Assembly: GCA_050949415.1 (NCBI GenBank)
Contig: JBMNFR010000016.1
Coordinates: 186,001 to 250,000 of the forward strand
Direction: 5' to 3'
DNA: 64,000 nucleotides
DNA from: JAAZKI01 sp012799905
Lineage (GTDB): Bacteria; Verrucomicrobiota; Lentisphaeria; Oligosphaerales; Oligosphaeraceae
Shown here: piece by piece, positions 62,472 through 64,000 of the stretch
Position numbering within the stretch: the stretch's first letter is position 1
Layout: each line of letters opens with the position of its first letter
Notes under the pieces: generated by a model
Seen by the model: the letters and a program-made list of their open reading frames with translations, nothing else
The model's database searches: none
Told to the model about the DNA's origin: nothing
Program-made: the position numbers and the translations under genes

Positions 62472-63368
62472 TTAGGGGTTAGCCGCTGTACCTGGGAAGA
62501 ACCAGGTTTTGAGCATTGGCACGCCTTCGGTCAAGGTCGACAAGGCATCTGGCTCAAGACCTTGACCGGGGCCGATGCCGAATAAGGTCGGACCGCTGCC
62601 GGAAACGTGTACGGTCAAGCACCCCAGGTCAAGCATCCGTTGCCGCAGAATGCGCAACAGCGGGAATTTCGCCAACACGCAATACTCAAGGTCATTATGG
62701 GTCAGTTGGGCGATAGCGTTGACATCGCCTTTGGCCAGGGCTGCGAGCAAGTCTTCGATTGCTGGCGGAGCTGGCTTTGGACTATCCTGCCAATGGCCGT
62801 AAGCCCAGGCCGCAGAGACTGGAAAGCCCGGCGATGCCAGCAAGAGCGGCGGGGTTGCCTTGACCGTGATTGGGGTCAGGACTTCGCCAATGCCAGTAGC
62901 AAGAGACGGAACCGGCTGCAGGAAAAACGGCACGTCAGCGCCCAGCTTGACCGCCAAAGCGGCCAATTCCCGGTCAGAAACGGTCGGGGCAAACAGCCGC
63001 CGCATTTCCAGGAGAACAGCCGCTGCGTTCGAGCTGCCGCCACCCAGGCCAGCCGCAATCGGGATGCGCTTGCGGATGGTGATTCGCACCTGAGGGCTTA
63101 CTCCAAAGCATTGGCAGAATTTCTCTGCGGCCTGCCAGCAGAGGTTGCTGGCGTCAACCGGCAGTTCCGGAGCATCGCATTCAATAACTATCCCGGGGGC
63201 TGAATGAGGCTCCACGATGATGTCGTCAGCCAGTCCTGGCAACGGCAGAAAAACTGTGCAGAGGTCATGGTAGCCATTTGGGCGCTTGCCGACAATGGCG
63301 AGATAGAGATTGATTTTGGCTACAGCGCGCATGTCCGGCTTGCTTCCCTGGTTTGCCTCAAGCGCCAT
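62472..63368 (-). CDS. ispE: 4-diphosphocytidyl-2-C-methyl-D-erythritol kinase
   Basis: GHMP kinase of the non-mevalonate isoprenoid pathway; it phosphorylates CDP-methylerythritol. The 298-residue frame shows AVAKINLYLAIVGKRPNGYH (active-site Lys and substrate-binding segment), the ATP loop PIAAGLGGGSSNAAAVL and the C-terminal VHVSGSGPTLFGI. The second ATG, at 63332, would give 286 residues, closer to the usual length, and is an alternative start; neither has a strong ribosome site. A hairpin terminator lies immediately upstream of the first ATG. Confidence 0.92.
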   Translation of the reverse strand: MALEANQGSKPDMRAVAKINLYLAIVGKRPNGYHDLCTVFLPLPGLADDIIVEPHSAPGIVIECDAPELPVDASNLCWQAAEKFCQCFGVSPQVRITIRKRIPIAAGLGGGSSNAAAVLLEMRRLFAPTVSDRELAALAVKLGADVPFFLQPVPSLATGIGEVLTPITVKATPPLLLASPGFPVSAAWAYGHWQDSPKPAPPAIEDLLAALAKGDVNAIAQLTHNDLEYCVLAKFPLLRILRQRMLDLGCLTVHVSGSGPTLFGIGPGQGLEPDALSTLTEGVPMLKTWFFPGTAANP

Positions 63369-63384
63369 CGTAAATTAAAACAAA

Positions 63385-63431
63385 AAGGACAACAGGCGGC
63401 GCGGCAAAAGCCTGCACTGCCTGTTGTCCTT
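63385..63431 (-). terminator. Intrinsic terminator after the ferredoxin gene
   Basis: On the - strand AAGGACAACAGGC pairs with GCCTGTTGTCCTT (13 bp), followed by TTTTTGTTTTAATTT. It ends the ferredoxin transcript and lies 17 bases before the upstream ATG of ispE. Confidence 0.9.
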
Positions 63432-63457
63432 GACGTGCGTCAATAAAAGATCAAGGC

Positions 63458-63631
63458 TTATTCAACCGTGATGGCCTCGACCGGGCAGGCGTCGACGCAG
63501 GCGCCGCAGCTGACACAGTCGTCTTCCTTGATGACTGCCTTATCATCGACGATTTCGATCGCTTCGACCGGGCATTCATCTGTGCAAGCACCGCAGCCTA
63601 CGCATTTTTCTTTATCAACAACAGCGGCCAT
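63458..63631 (-). CDS. Small 2[4Fe-4S] ferredoxin
   Basis: 57 residues, starting MAAVVDKEKCVGCGACTDEC and continuing PVEAIEIVDDKAVIKEDD, then CVSCGACVDACP. Both clusters show the full C-x2-C-x2-C-x3-CP pattern, and the two halves are an internal duplication, as in clostridial-type ferredoxins. It is a cytoplasmic low-potential electron carrier for anaerobic reactions such as pyruvate oxidation or hydrogen formation. A ribosome site GAGGTG lies close to the ATG. Its own terminator follows. The gene supports an anaerobic life style. Confidence 0.95.
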   Translation of the reverse strand: MAAVVDKEKCVGCGACTDECPVEAIEIVDDKAVIKEDDCVSCGACVDACPVEAITVE

Positions 63632-63786
63632 GATTCACCTCTTTTATAGATTTGTTTCATCTACGATTCCCGGAACGGAATCATTCACACTCCGGGATTA
63701 ACGAAAGCATAATATAATTCAGTTGCCCATGATGGCAAGGGTTGCACCAGCTTCTTATTTTTTTGGCGGTGACCTTAGCGCTTTTA

Positions 63787-64000
63787 GTACTACGAATATC
63801 GACCAACTTCTTGTTTTTCGGGAAAGTTTTTTCCCAAAACAGCGTTTATGTGTCACCCCTGGCGGGGCTTAAAATTATTATACGCCTCACCCTGGGCTTT
63901 TATGTTGCTGGCCCTTTGGGCCGCCAGGCTTACATACGACAACCAGCGTCCATAACGTTTACAGCCGCAAAGCGGCAAAAGCCCGGAGGGTGACACATAG
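63787..64000 (-). repeat. Dispersed element, inverted copy (runs off the window)
   Basis: On the - strand it matches the element upstream of pheS: GCCCAGGGTGAGGCG, TATAATAATTTTAAGCCCCG, CCAGGGGTGACACATAAACG, then the tail ending GATATTCGTAGTAC. The stretch 63632-63786 has no supported feature. The copy continues past 64000. Confidence 0.8.

Overview
The window looks like chromosomal DNA of a free-living or gut/anaerobic member of the Lentisphaerota (PVC group). The basis is indirect. There are several type II/IV pilin-like proteins with the leader FTLIELLVVIAIIAILAAM, which these bacteria carry in large numbers. A secreted protein ends in a PLPG-type PEP-CTERM sorting signal. There are many secreted or sugar-related hydrolases (DUF4091, GH4, GH109-like, SGNH, sialidase-like), and base composition is moderately high in GC. 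No rRNA, tRNA or CRISPR array was found. No species call is made.

Layout. Positions 1-6 kb hold housekeeping genes on the + strand: the end of a GcvH-like gene, a membrane protein, pyrF, an aspartokinase of the type usually seen with ectoine genes, an RluA-type pseudouridine synthase and pheS. From 6 to 13.6 kb lie a very unusual 1352-residue exported protein built of repeated 'LFPFW' motifs, a PEP-CTERM protein, a dipeptidase gene broken by one in-frame stop, and a pilin-like gene. From 14 to 28 kb lie a GH109-like oxidoreductase, a Na/phosphate symporter, an SGNH hydrolase, dnaA (without dnaN or a visible origin), queG, a pilin-like gene with a second copy destroyed by an insertion-sequence remnant, a PhnP-like hydrolase and a DUF4091 protein. 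From 28 to 42 kb lie an ABC exporter whose permease is frameshifted, an AT-rich orphan secreted protein, a cation-efflux protein and two tandem, nearly identical single-chain restriction-modification enzymes that differ in one internal block. From 42.6 to 53 kb a seven-gene sugar/acid catabolic operon reads leftward and ends at a clear terminator. It faces a divergent DeoR regulator that sits between two ~400-bp direct repeats. From 53 to 64 kb lie a sialidase-like protein, an M20 amidohydrolase, a nitrilase-family enzyme, hemW, tldD, two exported hydrolases, ispE and a small 2[4Fe-4S] ferredoxin.

The most distinctive feature is the intergenic DNA. It carries at least three kinds of dispersed element: (i) arrays of 7-nt tandem repeats of several families (GGGGCGA, GAATGYT, CATAATT, GTGGACA), arranged in the same order in two places and also found inside a ~155-bp composite element with conserved ends and an exchangeable core; (ii) a double-hairpin element around CCCCAGGCTAAAGCCTGGGG; (iii) a 330-440-bp element present four times, twice flanking deoR.

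The operon at 42.7-51.4 kb probably works as one pathway. GH4 releases a sugar, the fucose/arabinose-isomerase-like protein and IolB-like protein isomerise it, the PfkB and FGGY kinases phosphorylate it, and the FAD/Fe-S pair oxidises a 2-hydroxy-acid product. No aldolase is present, so the substrate is open. Several broken genes (dipeptidase, ABC permease, second pilin) suggest gene decay, or base errors in the assembly.
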